Position numbers and translations under genes: made by a program. Below are positions 1 through 7,478 of a stretch of DNA of 64,000 bases, piece after piece. This DNA is from Micromonospora parastrephiae (GTDB lineage: Bacteria; Actinomycetota; Actinomycetes; Mycobacteriales; Micromonosporaceae), in assembly GCF_016802865.1 (NCBI RefSeq), contig NZ_JAEVHM010000009.1, positions 1 to 64,000 of the forward strand, in the 5' to 3' direction. Every line of letters begins with the position of its first letter. Position 1 is the first letter of the stretch. Under the pieces are notes generated by a model that saw nothing but the letters and a program-made list of their open reading frames with translations, was not told where the DNA came from and did no database searches.

Positions 1-647
1 AGCACGGCGGGGTGACCAACCATTCGCCGTACGCCGGGTCGGCGCCGTGGTACAGGCACCGGGGGTACGGGCACCTGCGGCGCCCGCTCGGCATCGGCTG
101 ATGAAGTCGTCGGCCCGGTGACCACTGTCCACCCGCTCCAACGGGGTGCGCAGGCTACGGGTGGTCCGGCGGTAATTCGGTTGACCGGTCGGCCGGGCTG
201 CGGCGGGGTGGTCGGGGGCGGCTCGGTGCCGTTGCACGGTACGCCGTTCAGGCTGAACCCGGTCGGCGCGCCGCCGCTGGAGCCGAACGTGCCCTGAATG
301 CCGAACTCGGTGGAGCCGCCGGCCGGGATGCTGCCGTTGTACGACGCGTTGCGGACGGTCACCGTCGATCCGGACTGGCTGACCGTGGCGTTCCAGCCGC
401 TCGTGACGCGCTCGTCCCCGGCGTACGTCCAGGTGACGGTCCAACTGGAGACGGCGGTGTCCCCCGGGGAGACTTTGATGTTGGCGGTGAATCCGCCGGG
501 CCACTGGTTGGGCGTGTAGTCGACCCGGCACCCCTGGGCGGCTGCGGCCGGACCGGTGAGCAGGGCCGTTCCGGTCGCGGTCACGGCGGTGACCAGGGCG
601 GCGACGACCGCCAGGGTCGGGGCGGGGCGGGCGCGGAGAATCGTCAT
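1..647 (-). CDS. Secreted CBM2 (cellulose-binding) protein, 5' part, runs off left edge
   Basis: The gene starts at ATG 645-647, preceded on its strand by AGAAGGACC. The first ~37 residues form a signal peptide (basic start, Ala/Val/Leu core, ending GPAAAA). A family 2 carbohydrate-binding module follows: RVDYTPNQWPGGFTANI, then WTVTWTY, the SGWNA motif, and closing Cys in NGVPCNGTEPP, with a Pro/Thr linker (PPTTPPQPG) at about positions 190-225. CBM2 modules bind crystalline cellulose or xylan and are usually fused to a glycosidase or LPMO. The frame stays open to base 1, but the residues after the linker (positions 1-180) are Pro/Arg/Val-rich and resemble no catalytic domain I know. The real protein may end near the linker or be frameshifted. 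The CBM2 call is firm; the rest is unknown. Confidence 0.75.
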   Translation of the reverse strand, partial: MTILRARPAPTLAVVAALVTAVTATGTALLTGPAAAAQGCRVDYTPNQWPGGFTANIKVSPGDTAVSSWTVTWTYAGDERVTSGWNATVSQSGSTVTVRNASYNGSIPAGGSTEFGIQGTFGSSGGAPTGFSLNGVPCNGTEPPPTTPPQPGRPVNRITAGPPVACAPRWSGWTVVTGPTTSSADAERAPQVPVPPVPVPRRRPGVRRMVGHPAV

Positions 648-937
648 GGAAGGTCCTTCTGCCATCGAGCTGGGACGGAGGCGGCGCGGCGGCGCGCGTC
701 CCGGACGGACGCAGCGCGGCAACGCGCCCTGGGTGTAGCGCGGCGGTGCGCCACTACGGCTGGTCGGTGCGTACGACCGAAGTGCCCGGCTCGGGGTGGA
801 CCTGTCAGCCGCCGACGACCCGGTCGCCCGGACCCCGGCGGTGCCCAACCTCAATCTATTTACCGATCCCTATCTAATCAAGCGTCGGCATTCCGTGGGG
901 GGCCGAGCAACGTGTTGCCGAGCCTCGCAGGAGAGAC

Positions 938-1144
938 CTACCGAGCGAGTGTGAGCAGCGCCCAGATCGCCAGCCCAGCCAGCATCAGGACGGCGACACC
1001 GGCGGCGGTTCGCGAGGTGCGCATGACGACGGCCGGGCGGGCAGACTGCCGGTACGTCGCGGCGGTGTACATGGCCACAGCGCTGGCCGCGAACTCGACA
1101 AGCCACGCACCGAGTAGCAGGGCCTCGCTCATCGGCAACGCCAC
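938..1144 (-). CDS. Small two-helix membrane protein, function unknown
   Basis: This is a 68-residue product with two predicted membrane helices (about residues 6-26 and 45-64) joined by a short Arg/Ser loop. I prefer the GTG start at 1144 over ATG 1162 because GGGAGG lies six bases upstream of the GTG. I recognise no family. It stands alone between the CBM2 gene and a relic-containing region. The 290 bases between it and the CBM2 gene hold no convincing gene, only an A/T-richer patch near 850-885 that could carry a promoter. Confidence 0.5.
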   Translation of the reverse strand: MALPMSEALLLGAWLVEFAASAVAMYTAATYRQSARPAVVMRTSRTAAGVAVLMLAGLAIWALLTLAR

Positions 1145-1176
1145 AGCGCACCTCCCGACCATCGACCCCGTCGATC

Positions 1177-1323
1177 AGTTAACGCCTGGCACCTGTCGCT
1201 CGGGCGGCCGGGTCATGAACAGTGCGTGCCCGGCATCGGACCCGACCCAGAACCCCGCGTCGATGGTCGGTGTGGCTTCGTAGCGCACGGCCAGTTTGTC
1301 GTAGCGAGAGGTTGAGCACATCT
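1177..1323 (-). pseudogene. Relic of an IS5-type transposase C-terminus
   Basis: On the minus strand, positions ~1275-1320 encode RYDKLAVRYEAT, a stretch that recurs near the C-terminus of IS5-family (IS427/ISL2-like) transposases in actinobacteria. The usual continuation to the protein end is absent; the frame continues into unrelated sequence and stops near 1177. I see no terminal repeats and no remainder of the transposase. This is read as a scar of an old insertion element next to another gene fragment. The match is from memory of the motif and was not searched. Confidence 0.4.
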
Positions 1324-1364
1324 ATCGATAGCAGGGCTGGTCGGACCGGAGCAGCCGTACAGCC

Positions 1365-1592
1365 GTGGTGACGAGAGCCGGTGTCCGTTACCGCACCGGG
1401 CCGCACACGTCCTGCACCGCCTATGGCCAGGTGAATCGCGGCGTGACGGCGTACCTGGACTGCGCCACGGGCGGCGACACGGTCAACGGCATCGCCGTCT
1501 GGTGGCACGCGCGCTTCAGCACCGGTGGGTCCGGCTTCATCAGCGGGGCGTACCTCAACCCGTGGGTCCAGTACACCACCGAGAACTGCTGA
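1365..1592 (+). pseudogene. Fragment of a secreted SH3-like domain protein
   Basis: The 75-residue frame reads as a bacterial SH3-type domain (GVRYRTGPHTSC...YGQVNRG..., WWHARF..., GGSGFISGAYLNP). Such domains usually sit at the C-terminus of secreted cell-wall proteins in actinomycetes and keep the paired Cys seen here. There is no signal peptide: the frame is closed by TAG at 1329-1331, just upstream of GTG 1365, and no RBS is visible. It therefore looks like a 5'-truncated gene, consistent with the adjacent transposase scar. A strong hairpin follows it. Confidence 0.5.
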
Positions 1593-1606
1593 TCGGCCGA
1601 TCGGCC

Positions 1607-1643
1607 GGGACCAGGGTTCGCATACGACGAACAACCTGGTCCC
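1607..1643 (+). terminator. Hairpin terminator after the SH3-like fragment
   Basis: GGGACCAGG (1607-1615) pairs perfectly with CCTGGTCCC (1635-1643), and TTCG/CGAA extend the stem inward. There is no T-tract, as is common in high-GC actinobacteria. Positions 1644-1879 contain no other feature I can support before the next gene's RBS. Confidence 0.55.
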
Positions 1644-1879
1644 GGTCGATCGACTGATCCAAAGGGTTCCTGCGGAGCTGAGGCGAGAAACAACGAGCGG
1701 TGTAGATCGGCGAGAACAGGTCGGGTACGCGCTGGACACCTCTGACTGGGCGTCGGCCGGGTGGCAGCCGACTTCGCGACCCTTGCTGAGATTCCTTCAC
1801 GAGCGTAGGAAGAACACCGCGGATCAATCGCCGTCGTTCCGTCCGGACGACCCACCGTCCAGCGTCGAAGGAGATGCGA

Positions 1880-3913
1880 GTGAGCACACCCAGACGGCTT
1901 CGTTTCGCCGTGTCCGTGCTGGTGACGGTGGGTGCCTCCCTCCTCGGCACGCCCGCCGCCGCCGCGCCGCCCGCGACTCCCGGCCCGGCCGGGCACGCGT
2001 CCTGCGATCCCATCGACCCGACGGCCTGCCTGCTGCCGTTCCCGAACGACTACTTCACCGTGCCGGATCGGACCAGCCCCACCGGCAGGCGGGTGCGGCT
2101 CGCGGCCTCCGCGATGCCCGCCAACACCCAGGGAACGCCGATCGACCCGACGGAATGGAACCGACAGGACGGGTTCAGCCCCGGCTCGCCGATCCTGGTA
2201 CGCGTGCCCGGGCTCGACGCCGTGGCGACCAGGATCGCGCCGGTCACCGACATCGGTCGCTCGCTGGCGCCGGACGCGCCGATCGTGCTGCTCAACACCC
2301 GGACCGGCAAGCGCACGCCGTACTGGGCCGAGCTGGACGCGCACGCCGCCGGCCAGCCCGATCGACAGCTGCTGATCATCCGGCCGGCGGTGGCGCTGGC
2401 CGAGGGCACCCGGTACGTCGTCGGCCTGCGCGACATGCGCGACGGCAGTGGGGCGTTGATCCCGGCGCCGAAGGCGTTCACGGCGTACGTGACCGGCGCC
2501 GGCCTCGGCCATCGGGACCGTCGCGTGCCACAGATGAAGCGCATCGTCAGTGACCTGACCAGGACCGACGTCAAGCGACACGGCCTCTACCTCGCCTGGG
2601 ACTTCACCGTCGCCAGCCGGCACGGTCTGACCGGGCGGATGCTGGCGGTCCGGGACAGCGCGTTCGCCGCTCTCGGCCGGGCCGCGCCGTCGTTCACCGT
2701 CACCCAGGTCACCGACTACCCACCGGAGCAGGAGCCGCTGATCGCCCGGCAGGTGACCGGCACCATCGGCGTACCGTCCTATCTGACCGGCGACGGCGGG
2801 CCCGGCTCCCGGCTGCACTACGGGCCGGCCGGCGGCGGCGGGAGGCCACCGACGCCGAACTCCCTGCCCACGCCGTCCGGGACGACGGTGGCGGCGGACT
2901 TCGTCTGCAACATCCCGCGCAGCGCCTCCGCCGCGAAGCCGGCGCACCTCTCGCTCTACGGCCACGGGCTGCTCGGCAGGCCGTCCGAGATCAACGCCGG
3001 CAACGTCAGGACGATGTCGAACACGTACGACTTCACCTTCTGCGCGACCAGCTGGATCGGCATGGCCGCCGCCGACGTCCCCTATGTGGCAGGCGCCTTC
3101 ACCGACCTGAGCGCCTTCCCCGCGGTGGTGGACCGGCTGCAGCAGAGTTACCTGAACTTCCTCTTCCTGGGCCGCGCGATGATCCACCCCGGCGGGTTCG
3201 CCGCCCACCCGGCCTTCCGGGACGCCACCGCGCGACCGCTGATCAACGTGGCCGGCGGGCTGCACTACGACGGCAACAGCCAGGGCGGCATCAACGGCGG
3301 CGCGCTCACCGCCATCGCTCAGGACTGGACCCGGTCGGTGCTCGGCGTACCCGCGATGAACTACTCCACGCTGCTGCAACGCAGCGTGGACTTCGCCCCG
3401 TTCCAGACGATCATGGACGGCCACTACCCGGACAAGGTCGACCAGCAGCTGATTCTCGCGCTGTTGCAGATGTTGTGGGACCGGTCCGAGGCCAACGGGT
3501 ACGCCCAGCACATGACCGACCGGCCGTTGCCGGGCACCCCGGCGCACCAGGTGCTGATGCACGTGGCCTTCGGCGACCACCAGGTCTCACCCGCCGCGGC
3601 GGAGGTCCAGGCGCGCACCATCGGCGCCCGCCTGCACACTCCCGCGCTCGCCGACGGCTGGTCGTTGGACGCGCCGCCGTACTGGGGCATCGCGCCGATC
3701 CGCAGCTACCCGTACACCGGTTCGGCCATCGTGATCTGGAACAGCGGCGCGGCCTTCGCTCCGCCGCCGACCAACCTCGCTCCGGCCGGTCCGCAGTACG
3801 GCGACGATCCGCACGAGTTCCCGCGCGCCCAGGCCGGGGCTCAGAAACAGAAAGCGGCGTTCCTGCTCACCGGCAAGGTCATCGACGTCTGCGCGCGGCG
3901 GCCCTGCCCATGA
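1880..3913 (+). CDS. Secreted alpha/beta-hydrolase (lipase-like), uncharacterised
   Basis: I choose GTG 1880 because AAGGAG (1868-1873) lies six bases upstream; the in-frame ATG at 1874 directly abuts that RBS. The ~677-residue product begins with a signal peptide cleaved near GTPAAAA. A domain rich in beta-strand motifs follows. The C-terminal half has a hydrolase fold signature: YGHGLLG as oxyanion-type loop, GNSQGG as nucleophile elbow (GxSxG, Ser candidate), and a late GDHQVS with Asp/His. Secreted hydrolases of this layout occur in actinobacteria and myxobacteria without a known substrate; an esterase or lipase activity is an inference. It appears monocistronic and is followed by a strong hairpin. 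Confidence 0.6.
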   Translation: MSTPRRLRFAVSVLVTVGASLLGTPAAAAPPATPGPAGHASCDPIDPTACLLPFPNDYFTVPDRTSPTGRRVRLAASAMPANTQGTPIDPTEWNRQDGFSPGSPILVRVPGLDAVATRIAPVTDIGRSLAPDAPIVLLNTRTGKRTPYWAELDAHAAGQPDRQLLIIRPAVALAEGTRYVVGLRDMRDGSGALIPAPKAFTAYVTGAGLGHRDRRVPQMKRIVSDLTRTDVKRHGLYLAWDFTVASRHGLTGRMLAVRDSAFAALGRAAPSFTVTQVTDYPPEQEPLIARQVTGTIGVPSYLTGDGGPGSRLHYGPAGGGGRPPTPNSLPTPSGTTVAADFVCNIPRSASAAKPAHLSLYGHGLLGRPSEINAGNVRTMSNTYDFTFCATSWIGMAAADVPYVAGAFTDLSAFPAVVDRLQQSYLNFLFLGRAMIHPGGFAAHPAFRDATARPLINVAGGLHYDGNSQGGINGGALTAIAQDWTRSVLGVPAMNYSTLLQRSVDFAPFQTIMDGHYPDKVDQQLILALLQMLWDRSEANGYAQHMTDRPLPGTPAHQVLMHVAFGDHQVSPAAAEVQARTIGARLHTPALADGWSLDAPPYWGIAPIRSYPYTGSAIVIWNSGAAFAPPPTNLAPAGPQYGDDPHEFPRAQAGAQKQKAAFLLTGKVIDVCARRPCP

Positions 3914-3937
3914 CCGGGTGACCGGACGCCCCCGAAG

Positions 3938-3967
3938 GACCCGCCGGGCTCACCATCCCGGCGGGTC
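3938..3967. terminator. Perfect 11-bp hairpin between convergent genes
   Basis: GACCCGCCGGG (3938-3948) and CCCGGCGGGTC (3957-3967) are exact inverted repeats around an 8-nt loop. They sit between the hydrolase ending at 3913 (+) and the small gene ending at 4001 (-), so the hairpin can serve both directions. Confidence 0.65.
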
Positions 3968-4000
3968 GGTGGGGAACACCCTGGCTGTCGGTACGGGCGG

Positions 4001-4183
4001 CTACTCCTCCGGGACGCGCGGCCCGACCTCGCCGCGCCTCAGGTGCTCCGCGTTGCGGTCGGCCTCGCTGTCGGCGTGCGCGGCTCCGGAGGCCGGGTCC
4101 GTCGTTCGGCGTCCCTCGGCGTCCTGATACACCTCGCCGGTTTCGAGGGCCCTCTCCTGCTGATTCTGCTCAGGCGTGGTCAT
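4001..4183 (-). CDS. Small hydrophilic protein, function unknown
   Basis: The 60-residue, highly charged, probably disordered protein starts MTTPEQNQQER and ends VGPRVPEE. I place the start at ATG 4183 because the upstream part of the longer frame is Ser/Arg-rich low-complexity typical of a shadow frame. GGGGTGG is a weak RBS candidate. Similar Gln/Glu/Asp-rich short proteins are common in Micromonosporaceae with no assigned role. Positions 4184-4475 hold no gene I can support apart from a tandem repeat. Confidence 0.5.
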   Translation of the reverse strand: MTTPEQNQQERALETGEVYQDAEGRRTTDPASGAAHADSEADRNAEHLRRGEVGPRVPEE

Positions 4184-4443
4184 AACCACCCCACTACCCT
4201 TCGGCCACACCAGCAAACGGTTACTGGTGCTGCTCGACCGGCACCTGCGGGGCGAGGACGCAGCTGATCGAACGGCAGGCGCGGCGCCCCGACGGCGTGG
4301 TGGTGACCGACGGGACACCGCGCTGACCTACCACGAGCTGCACACGCCCGGCCACGGATGAGGCAATGCGCCCGGCAGCCGTCCGAACGCGGTGACATCG
4401 GCGCCGTCGCACACCGGCCGTCTCCAGCCGGCGGCGTCGGCGG

Positions 4444-4475
4444 CGATCAGTCGTCTGAGGCGATCAGTCGTCTGA
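4444..4475. repeat. 15-bp direct repeat, period 17
   Basis: CGATCAGTCGTCTGA occurs at 4444-4458 and again exactly at 4461-4475, separated by GG. The second copy abuts the stop codon of the small gene to its right, and TGATCA at the junction gives a local palindrome. It may be a slippage duplication or a protein site; nothing else suggests a function. Confidence 0.6.
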
Positions 4476-4763
4476 TCAGAAGGGGGGCGCGTCCTCGCCC
4501 ATCAACGCCAGCACGACGCCTCCCTTCCCGCTCTTGAGGCCCTGAACCACGACCTTGCCGGTGCTGCCGTCGGGCAACTCCAGCGTGAAGGTCTTCCCGA
4601 CCGCGTTCTTGGGGCCATTGCCGGCGCTGTTGGCGGGTCGGAAGTCGCCTGCCCACGGCGGGGTCCCACCCTTGCGGGCGGGCTCGGCGAAAAGCGCGGC
4701 GGTCCCGGGGGTCCTGGTGCCGTCCGAGGAGAGAAGCACTGAGGCACTGCGATAGGTAGCCAT
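4476..4763 (-). CDS. Small hypothetical protein, probably leaderless mRNA
   Basis: The 95-residue protein begins MATYRSASVLLSSDG. It has a central Gly/Pro/Asn segment and a C-terminal part with alternating beta-type residues (FTLELPDGSTGKVVVQGL). I use ATG 4763 because no RBS is present but TAGCCT lies eight bases upstream, fitting a leaderless transcript. I recognise no family. It is divergent from the gene at 4852, separated by only 88 bases, so the two share a promoter region. Confidence 0.5.
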   Translation of the reverse strand: MATYRSASVLLSSDGTRTPGTAALFAEPARKGGTPPWAGDFRPANSAGNGPKNAVGKTFTLELPDGSTGKVVVQGLKSGKGGVVLALMGEDAPPF

Positions 4764-4838
4764 ATACGCCAAGGCTATCCCGGACTGCTGTCCGCGCGCA
4801 CGATCCGCGGCATGAGCGGAGGCGTCAGGCCCGCCCAC

Positions 4839-4844
4839 TAGCGT
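4839..4844 (+). promoter_or_regulatory. -10 element (TAGCGT) for a leaderless gene
   Basis: TAGCGT matches TANNNT and lies seven bases before GTG 4852, so transcription would start at the start codon. This decides between GTG 4843 and GTG 4852. The divergent gene has its own TAGCCT at 4772-4777 (minus). Confidence 0.5.
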
Positions 4845-4851
4845 GGGTCCG

Positions 4852-5286
4852 GTGGCAGCAGAGGCAGCGGGAACCTTTCGTCGGACAGCGATCGAGCGCT
4901 CGGATCAGCGCGTCGCATGGGAGCGGGCGGACCAGGCATTCTTCGCTGCCGGAGCGTGCCACGTCCTCGCCTGGGTCTGTCGAGATTCGTACCCGGGCCG
5001 CTCGATCGAGGTGGCGGCGGTGCGCTTGGCGGGCGAGCTACAGGTCTTCCACGTCTACGCGGTCCGGGATGGTTGGGCGTTCGACCATTCGGGCTGGAAC
5101 CCGGAGCCGCGGTTGCTGGCCGTCAACGCGGACTTCGAGAGTCACCCGCTGGAACGCGTCAGCATAACGGTCGATATAGCTGAATTCTGCGCGGAGCACC
5201 ACCACCGTATGCCAGATCAGTATTGGCGTGACCCGCTCCCACGTGCTCGTGCCTATGTGGGCCGGCACCTCCCGCCGTGGGCATAG
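4852..5286 (+). CDS. Hypothetical protein, possibly papain-like fold
   Basis: The 144-residue product is soluble. It contains GACHVLAWVC near residue 30, a central FDHSGW, and a late EHHHRMPDQY. The order Cys...His/Asp...His recalls small papain-like or transglutaminase-like folds, but this is only a residue-pattern impression. The start at GTG 4852 follows from the TAGCGT element. Its downstream neighbour is convergent, so it is probably transcribed alone. Confidence 0.45.
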   Translation: MAAEAAGTFRRTAIERSDQRVAWERADQAFFAAGACHVLAWVCRDSYPGRSIEVAAVRLAGELQVFHVYAVRDGWAFDHSGWNPEPRLLAVNADFESHPLERVSITVDIAEFCAEHHHRMPDQYWRDPLPRARAYVGRHLPPWA

Positions 5287-5319
5287 CACCCGGCAATGGT
5301 TGACGCCGTCCTGGCGGCG

Positions 5320-6078
5320 TCAGCGGGAGCGTATGCGGGCGGCGATCAGTCCGATCGAGGCGAAGGTGGCGGCAATGCCGCCCAGCGCGCAGGCGACGAT
5401 GAGCAGGCTGAGACCGCCGATTGCGCCGTCGCTCAACGGATCCACGCCCTTCACGTAGCCGGGCGAGAGTGAGTCGGACTGCGCGTCGTTCGTCCTGATG
5501 AGATCCACGGCCCACCAGATCGTCCAGCCGAAGGCGACCGCGAGGACAGGGGCCAGCCAGAGGAAGATGGCCTGCCAACGGGGATCATGCCGTTTGCCGA
5601 CGGCCTGCGGGCAACGGCTCTTCAGTGTCCCCGCCATTGCCCTGGCATCGCGGGTGAGACCGTTGAACTGCAACCGGACGCCGTCGTTGAGGCTGACCAG
5701 GCAGCCGAAGTCCCAGCCGAACCAGGCGATGCCGCCCTTCTCGATCACGACAACGCCGTAGACCTGCTCCCACGTCCAGGCGCGCCGGTCGCCCCGCCTG
5801 ACATGGGCGAGACCATGCTCGTGGATCTCGTACGACTCGGCGGAACCGCCCCTCATCGCCTTTGTCAGTTGTGTGATCGCGAGCGGCACCGCCACCGCGA
5901 CGATGACCAACGAGTAGCCGATCAGCCGGCCGAAGCGGGTGGGGATCCAAGAGGTGGCGATCACCGTGGTCATCACACCCGTCGGAACGCCCGCGATCAG
6001 CAACGCTCCGATCCCGGCAACCCACCGTCGACCGTTCGACACGGGATGGACGCTGACGAGTCCCCCAAGTCGCCGCAT
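5320..6078 (-). CDS. Integral membrane protein, four helices, unknown function
   Basis: The 252-residue protein has two N-terminal membrane helices (about 22-45 and 50-70) and a cytoplasmic segment of ~90 residues with PH-like beta pattern (SYEIHEHGLAHV, WEQVYGVVV, LQFNGLTRDARAM). Two C-terminal helices follow (about 168-192 and 220-245). Bacterial PH-like membrane proteins of this shape are uncharacterised. ATG 6078 has TAGTCT six bases upstream and no RBS, suggesting a leaderless mRNA. Confidence 0.5.
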   Translation of the reverse strand: MRRLGGLVSVHPVSNGRRWVAGIGALLIAGVPTGVMTTVIATSWIPTRFGRLIGYSLVIVAVAVPLAITQLTKAMRGGSAESYEIHEHGLAHVRRGDRRAWTWEQVYGVVVIEKGGIAWFGWDFGCLVSLNDGVRLQFNGLTRDARAMAGTLKSRCPQAVGKRHDPRWQAIFLWLAPVLAVAFGWTIWWAVDLIRTNDAQSDSLSPGYVKGVDPLSDGAIGGLSLLIVACALGGIAATFASIGLIAARIRSR

Positions 6079-6084
6079 GGAACG

Positions 6085-6090
6085 AGACTA
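6085..6090 (-). promoter_or_regulatory. -10 element (TAGTCT), leaderless start
   Basis: On the minus strand TAGTCT is followed by six bases and then ATG 6078, the spacing expected for a leaderless actinobacterial transcript. Confidence 0.5.
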
Positions 6091-6187
6091 GCCGCCGTGC
6101 GGGCAGGCCGGGGCGCGCGACCTCGCCGGCCGTTGCGGGCGGAACGTCCGACGTGGTCACGACCACGACGGACGCACCCGCGATGCT

Positions 6188-6793
6188 CTACGGCGAGCTC
6201 GGCGGGCTGGCCTTCTGCGGGTAGATCGTCTCGTGACGGGCCAGCATGGCGACGAAATCGCAGATCATCCGCTCGCGGGTCTGCGCCCGTTTGACGGCAT
6301 TGAGGCGGTGGATGAGGGCGAACCGGTTGGTCTTCGTGAGTACGTCGAACATGGCCTGTGCGGCGGGGTCCGCGGCGATGGCGGCGAGCAGGTCGGCCGG
6401 TACCTCGGCTTCCGATGGCGGGGCGTAGGCGGTAGCCCACCGCCCGTCCGCCTTCGCCGCTTCCACCGCGGCGCGGCCCGCGGGCATCATCCGCCCCTGC
6501 GCCTCGAGCCGGGCCACATGGGCGACGTTGCGTTGCGACCAGGAACTGCGGGGCCTGCGCGGGGTGAACCGGATCCAGGAGGACTCCTGATCGCGCTTAC
6601 GGGCCTGCCCGTCGATCCAGCCGAAGCACAGCGCCTCGTCGACCGCCTGCTGCCAGGTCAGCGCGGTGACTGTGCCGCCCTTCTTGGTCAGAGCGAGCCA
6701 GACGCCTGGCGACGTGGCGTGGTTGGCCGACAACCACGCGCGCAGCGCCTCGACGTCCGCGACGATCAACTCATCCAGTTCGGCGCTCGCCAT
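6188..6793 (-). CDS. YdeI/OmdA family protein
   Basis: The 201-residue protein carries the family signature: an N-terminal WLSANHATSPGVWL region, the LTWQQAVDEALCFGWIDGQ core, then FTPRRPRSSWSQRN, and a C-terminal four-helix segment ending in ICDFVAMLARHETIYP. The family is linked to peptide or bacteriocin tolerance in some bacteria; the biochemical role is unknown. Length is normal for the family (~190-200). ATG 6793 lacks an RBS but has TAGCCT six bases upstream (6800-6805), so it is probably leaderless. It lies head-to-tail with the disrupted TrmO-like gene. Confidence 0.8.
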   Translation of the reverse strand: MASAELDELIVADVEALRAWLSANHATSPGVWLALTKKGGTVTALTWQQAVDEALCFGWIDGQARKRDQESSWIRFTPRRPRSSWSQRNVAHVARLEAQGRMMPAGRAAVEAAKADGRWATAYAPPSEAEVPADLLAAIAADPAAQAMFDVLTKTNRFALIHRLNAVKRAQTRERMICDFVAMLARHETIYPQKASPPSSP

Positions 6794-6799
6794 GACGGC

Positions 6800-6805
6800 A
6801 GGCTA
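6800..6805 (-). promoter_or_regulatory. -10 element (TAGCCT), leaderless start
   Basis: TAGCCT on the minus strand, six bases, then ATG 6793 of the YdeI-type gene. It lies inside the disordered tail of the neighbouring frameshifted reading frame, which supports that tail not being real coding sequence. Confidence 0.5.
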
Positions 6806-6878
6806 ACCGCGTCTTCGACACTACCGCCATCCCGAAAGCCCCTACCCAGCACAGCGTTGAACTTCGCCCGGACCCCGC

Positions 6879-7347
6879 TTACGGCTGGAAGTACTCCGAC
6901 ATCAGGCGGCTGACCCAATCCGGCTGCTTGACGTTCACCGGGAGGAACTCCCTCATCGTCGGCTTCAGGTCGATGACCGGGGTGCCCGAGACCAGCGTCG
7001 AGGCCCACCACCGTCAGTTCCCGGCCGCGGACGGATTCGATGGCGCAGCACGTCACCCCCACGCGGTTTGGTCTGCGGGGTCCCCGGCCGGCGAATACGC
7101 CAACGGGCGGGAGGTCGGAACGGCCGCGGTAGGGACGGGGTTCGCGGTAGTCGCCGCGTTCCGAGAACCGATCGAAGATGAAGAGGACTTCCACATGGGA
7201 GAAGCCCTCCAGTCCTTGGAGGCACAAATCGCCGAAGCGCTCGTCGATGGTGATCGTGCTGCGGACGGCACCCCAGTTGTCGGTGTGCTGGACATCGGTC
7301 CTGTCATTCCGGACCGTACCTCTCGGGGTGATCTGGAAGCTGACCAT
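6879..7347 (-). pseudogene. TrmO/TsaA-like tRNA methyltransferase gene, frameshifted
   Basis: Residues 1-120 read as a short-type TrmO/TsaA domain (SAM-dependent methylation of t6A37 in tRNA): the FSHVEVLFIFDRF strand, then GVFAGRGPRRPNRVGVT (equivalent of the usual FATRSPxRPNPIG), then LTVVGLD. Directly after GLD, near 6991-7000, the frame goes wrong. The adjacent frame supplies LVSGTPVIDLKPTMREF, the expected family continuation, and ends at TAA 6879-6881. One extra base or two missing bases explain it. Uncorrected, translation continues to 6766 into the neighbour. The intact form would be ~155 residues. ATG 7347 has no clear RBS. Confidence 0.7.
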
Positions 7348-7377
7348 GACTAGAGGCTGAATTTCCGCTGCAACCGG

Positions 7378-7470
7378 TTACGCGACGAGCAGGAGCATGC
7401 TGATCGCCAGCATCACCCCGGCGGCGGCAAGGACGCCATCGTCAGCGCCGAGACACCGCGCCCGGCACCG
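7378..7470 (-). pseudogene. Possible relic of a membrane-protein C-terminus
   Basis: The minus strand encodes GADDGVLAAAGVMLAISMLLLVA followed by TAA (7378-7380), a typical last membrane helix. No start codon or upstream helices exist in frame, because the quinone reductase gene ends at 7479. It may be a leftover from a deletion; it could also be chance in GC-rich DNA. Confidence 0.25.
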
Positions 7471-7478
7471 GCTGGATC

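Noticed and set aside
1421..3580. 719-codon open frame on the minus strand across the secreted hydrolase gene
   Set aside because: Arg/Pro/His-rich composition with no domain; it mirrors a clear signal-peptide-bearing gene on the plus strand.
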